This document shows positions 34,669-36,873 of a DNA stretch of 36,873 bases, in pieces. How positions within the stretch are numbered: position 1 is the first letter of the stretch; every line of letters begins with the position of its first letter. The notes under the pieces are model-generated. The model did not search any database. It saw only the letters and a program-made list of their open reading frames with translations, and was not told the origin of the DNA. This stretch comes from Ignavibacteriota bacterium (GTDB lineage Bacteria; Bacteroidota; Ignavibacteria; Tepidaquicellales; OLB5), in the NCBI GenBank assembly GCA_003820375.1, contig RPQH01000001.1:1-36873 (forward strand). The letters are read 5' to 3'. A program made the position numbers and the translations under genes.

Positions 34669-35877
34669 ATGGTAAAATTTGATGTAGAGTTTTATCAAGA
34701 AGTAAAAACTGTTAATGGAACCATTACACCAATCGACCATGAACAGGAATTGACAAACCAAATATCACAAAAAGGTTTTTCTCCTGTTTTATCATTACAA
34801 ATGTTAAAAACGAATGGCTTAACTGTTGATGAATTAGATTTTATCATTTATGCAATGTATACTGAACAAGATGATAGAATCCCCGGTTTTCGGTTTTATA
34901 GCGATATGGCTAAATTAGCATACAAGAGAAAAGAGGCATTTGATAAACGATTTGTCTTTTCATCAACGGTCCAACATGTTTTGAGTTCTTTACAAAAAAA
35001 TCCAGATAGAAGGTATACTGAACATTATGGTGTAGCTGCAACATTATTACTGAACAATGAATTGTTTGGTTTAACTAGAGCTGATTACAGTGCTATCCCA
35101 TCTTCAAAAAAATCAAAATCTTTAGATTATAAGTATACCTTTTCTTCAACTGGTTCTAAATTTATTATCACTGAAGCAAAAGGTGTCTCTGATATTAATG
35201 CAAATATTAATAAACAAGCAAAGGATATTATTGAAAAGAAAAATCAGAGTAATTATAAAAGTGTAACAACTACTTTGTTTTATGGTGTAATTGCAAGAAT
35301 CCCATATTCTGATCAAATAAGTAATGGGATATTAACAGTTGTTGACCCCGAAACACCTTTTAATTTTAGCTTAGATCCACTAAAATATAAAGTTGAGTCA
35401 AGACTAAATTACTATGTAAGCAGAATCAAAAGGCTTGCTAATACCTCACAAAATAAAAAACTATGCAAATTACTCGACCATTCCGTAAAGTTTATTAAAA
35501 ATAACTGGAAGGATGGATATACCGAGTTTGAACGATCTATTGAAATAGAATATAAAATCTATCCATTTAACTATCTATGCACTTATATTAACTATGAAAA
35601 TAATAATATTATGGGTAGACTTTATAAAAATGAGTTATCAGATAATGAATATTTTTTTTATGGATTCTTTGAATCTTTGTTGAAGAAATTAGAAAATCCA
35701 ACTATAGAAAGAGTAATAGAAATAAAATATAAATTACAACGAAATATAGAATTAAAAGAAATAGAATTACATTACAAATACTATGATAAAAAGATGAAAA
35801 AGGAAGAATTTTATGCGAATGGTTTCATAAATATTTATGAAACAGGAGAAGTAATAGGGCTATTTAAAAAATTATAA
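34669..35877 (+). CDS. Uncharacterised protein with PD-(D/E)XK-like core
   Basis: 402 residues. Around the middle, SLDYKYTFSSTGSKFIITEAKGV gives Asp153, Glu169 and Lys171 in the D-(15)-E-x-K arrangement of restriction-type nucleases, on plausible beta strands. This is the only catalytic hint. The N-terminal helical part (about 40-130) includes MYTEQDDRIPGFRFYSDMAKLAYKR. The C-terminal half is rich in lysine and tyrosine and not recognised. The ATG is six bases after the DUF6236-like stop, so both are probably made together. If the core is real, it would be the effector of a two-gene system with the DUF6236-like protein as sensor or regulator; that division is inferred. Confidence 0.65.
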   Translation: MVKFDVEFYQEVKTVNGTITPIDHEQELTNQISQKGFSPVLSLQMLKTNGLTVDELDFIIYAMYTEQDDRIPGFRFYSDMAKLAYKRKEAFDKRFVFSSTVQHVLSSLQKNPDRRYTEHYGVAATLLLNNELFGLTRADYSAIPSSKKSKSLDYKYTFSSTGSKFIITEAKGVSDINANINKQAKDIIEKKNQSNYKSVTTTLFYGVIARIPYSDQISNGILTVVDPETPFNFSLDPLKYKVESRLNYYVSRIKRLANTSQNKKLCKLLDHSVKFIKNNWKDGYTEFERSIEIEYKIYPFNYLCTYINYENNNIMGRLYKNELSDNEYFFYGFFESLLKKLENPTIERVIEIKYKLQRNIELKEIELHYKYYDKKMKKEEFYANGFINIYETGEVIGLFKKL

Positions 35878-35886
35878 AACATAGCT

Positions 35887-36621
35887 TTGAATATTATAGA
35901 AACATTTCATCCGTTTTTTCAAAAAGAACATTATGAAACATTTTGTGGCAATAAACCCTCCGATGATAATGCAGATAATGAGAGATTAGCCATTGCTGAC
36001 CGGTTGCTTGAACTTGATAATCTTCTATGGCCTGAAATATTAAAACATGGCTGGAACATAAGCAGACATCCGCAAATAAACCACAGGTCATCAACCTGGC
36101 AATTATCACAAGCCAGAGTATTTTTTGAGCAAAGAATAGATGCAATTTGGCTTCATTATGGAAAATCTGATATTGAGCTAGAAACATATAGACCATACCA
36201 CTCTGATGCAAATCCGCAAACATTCATTCATCATATTCGCTTCCAGTTAGTTGTAAGAAGAGATCATTTCGAGATTGCACTAATCCTGGGGAAAGAAAAA
36301 GGCGGTGCATGGGATAGAGGAAAATACCATGATTTAATGGAAAATAAATCCTCCAGGGAAACATTATTCGGTTTAATCACAGTATTGGATTCAGAATACT
36401 GGATTGATTTTAAGTCACACAGTGAATATTTAAATACATTTAAAACACCGGAAGAGCTATGGAGATATACACGTAACGATAATATTAATCATTACTTCAC
36501 ATTCGGCAAAAGCATATCACCCCTTGATGAAAGAATAAGCGAAAATAACATTGTAAACACAATCATCGCAGAGTTTAAGAAGCTGTACCCTTTATATAAT
36601 TTAATAAAACATAGGTTCTAA
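35887..36621 (+). CDS. Uncharacterised protein, TTG start
   Basis: 244 residues starting at TTG, in the same frame as and nine bases after the preceding stop. No ATG or GTG lies near the start of the frame, so TTG is the best choice. Alternatively the frame could be reached by re-initiation or readthrough. Visible blocks are LWPEILKHGWNISRHPQINHRSSTWQLSQA, FIHHIRFQLVVRRDHFEIALILGKEKGG and SEYWIDFKSHSEYLNTFKT, with many histidines and tryptophans. No known family or catalytic motif can be named. Its nucleotides look less AT-biased than the two genes before it and more like the next gene, so it may instead belong with the downstream probable McrB-family gene. Confidence 0.6.
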   Translation: MNIIETFHPFFQKEHYETFCGNKPSDDNADNERLAIADRLLELDNLLWPEILKHGWNISRHPQINHRSSTWQLSQARVFFEQRIDAIWLHYGKSDIELETYRPYHSDANPQTFIHHIRFQLVVRRDHFEIALILGKEKGGAWDRGKYHDLMENKSSRETLFGLITVLDSEYWIDFKSHSEYLNTFKTPEELWRYTRNDNINHYFTFGKSISPLDERISENNIVNTIIAEFKKLYPLYNLIKHRF

Positions 36622-36666
36622 ATTATCCTAAAAAGTATTGTTTAAATCAGAAAAAAGGAGTAACAA

Positions 36667-36873
36667 ATGAGTAAACTTAATCCGGAAACATGCAGAATAT
36701 TGCTGGATGAATTTTTACAAAAATGGAGTTATGAAGATGTAAGGAAAATGACAATTAACGATTATGTTCTTGGAGGGAAAAATACCAAAGAATCATTTTC
36801 ATATTGGATTGAAGACCGTACACACATGCTTGGTGGCATAGGTGGTTGGGGTGGCGGTGGTTCGTTTAAACAT
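36667..36873 (+). CDS. 5' part of a probable McrB-family gene (runs off the window)
   Basis: 69 codons are open to the right edge. The start has a clear AAGGAG Shine-Dalgarno (36655-36660) six bases before the ATG, unusual in this window. The pattern MTINDYVLGG, then ESFSYWIEDRTHMLGGIGG, then GGSFKH resembles the leader domain ('t..eY......SF.YWlE..t..LGsi.GGss.Kfgiy') found before the GTPase in some McrB-type proteins. The AAA+ domain would lie outside the window, so the assignment is tentative. The gene start is well supported. Confidence 0.6.
   Translation, partial: MSKLNPETCRILLDEFLQKWSYEDVRKMTINDYVLGGKNTKESFSYWIEDRTHMLGGIGGWGGGGSFKH

Overview
This is an AT-rich bacterial window. It probably comes from the Bacteroidota/Ignavibacteriota group: many starts lack a clear Shine-Dalgarno sequence, lipoproteins are short, two promoter-like boxes resemble the group's -7 element, and a broken type IX secretion C-terminal sorting domain lies at about 26.4 kb. 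No rRNA or species marker is present, so the placement is an inference.

Bases 1-6.4 kb look like ordinary chromosome. There is the tail of an unidentified gene, a gene-poor 840-base stretch with short repeats, a secreted transglutaminase-like protein, a DinB-fold protein, a beta-hydroxyacid dehydrogenase, an NnrS-like membrane protein whose proposed start lies inside an FNR-type palindrome, and two tandem paralogous lipoproteins each followed by a terminator. At 6.5 kb an intact tRNA-Phe(GAA) is preceded by a damaged tRNA copy carrying two perfect palindromes.

From 7.6 kb to the right edge almost everything is on the + strand and belongs to a dense defence island. (1) A type I restriction-modification locus, hsdR-hsdS-...-hsdM. 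Between hsdS and hsdM lie a Septu-like ATPase + HNH nuclease pair and a 'mobile mystery protein' A/B pair (HTH + Fic). A short 5' relic of a second hsdM lies between the pairs, and five phased operator-like palindromes precede the HTH gene. (2) A PD-(D/E)XK nuclease, a large McrB with a ScoMcrA-like head and two EVE-like domains, and McrC. (3) A DNA methyltransferase cut off just after the Walker A motif of a helicase, followed by a filamentous-phage-type replication initiator and a broken T9SS tail; this part looks like mobile-element debris. (4) A PLD-nuclease/SNF2-helicase plus an Eco57I-like methyltransferase with a small PUA-like protein, which look like a compact ATP-dependent restriction system. 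(5) A poorly described pair (DUF6236-like protein + PD-(D/E)XK-like protein), an unknown protein, and the start of a probable McrB-family gene that runs off the window.

The strongest candidates for new biology are the layered hsd locus, with its operator array and hsdM scar, and the uncharacterised gene set at 33.2-36.6 kb. All functions are read from motifs and family memory; no database search was run.
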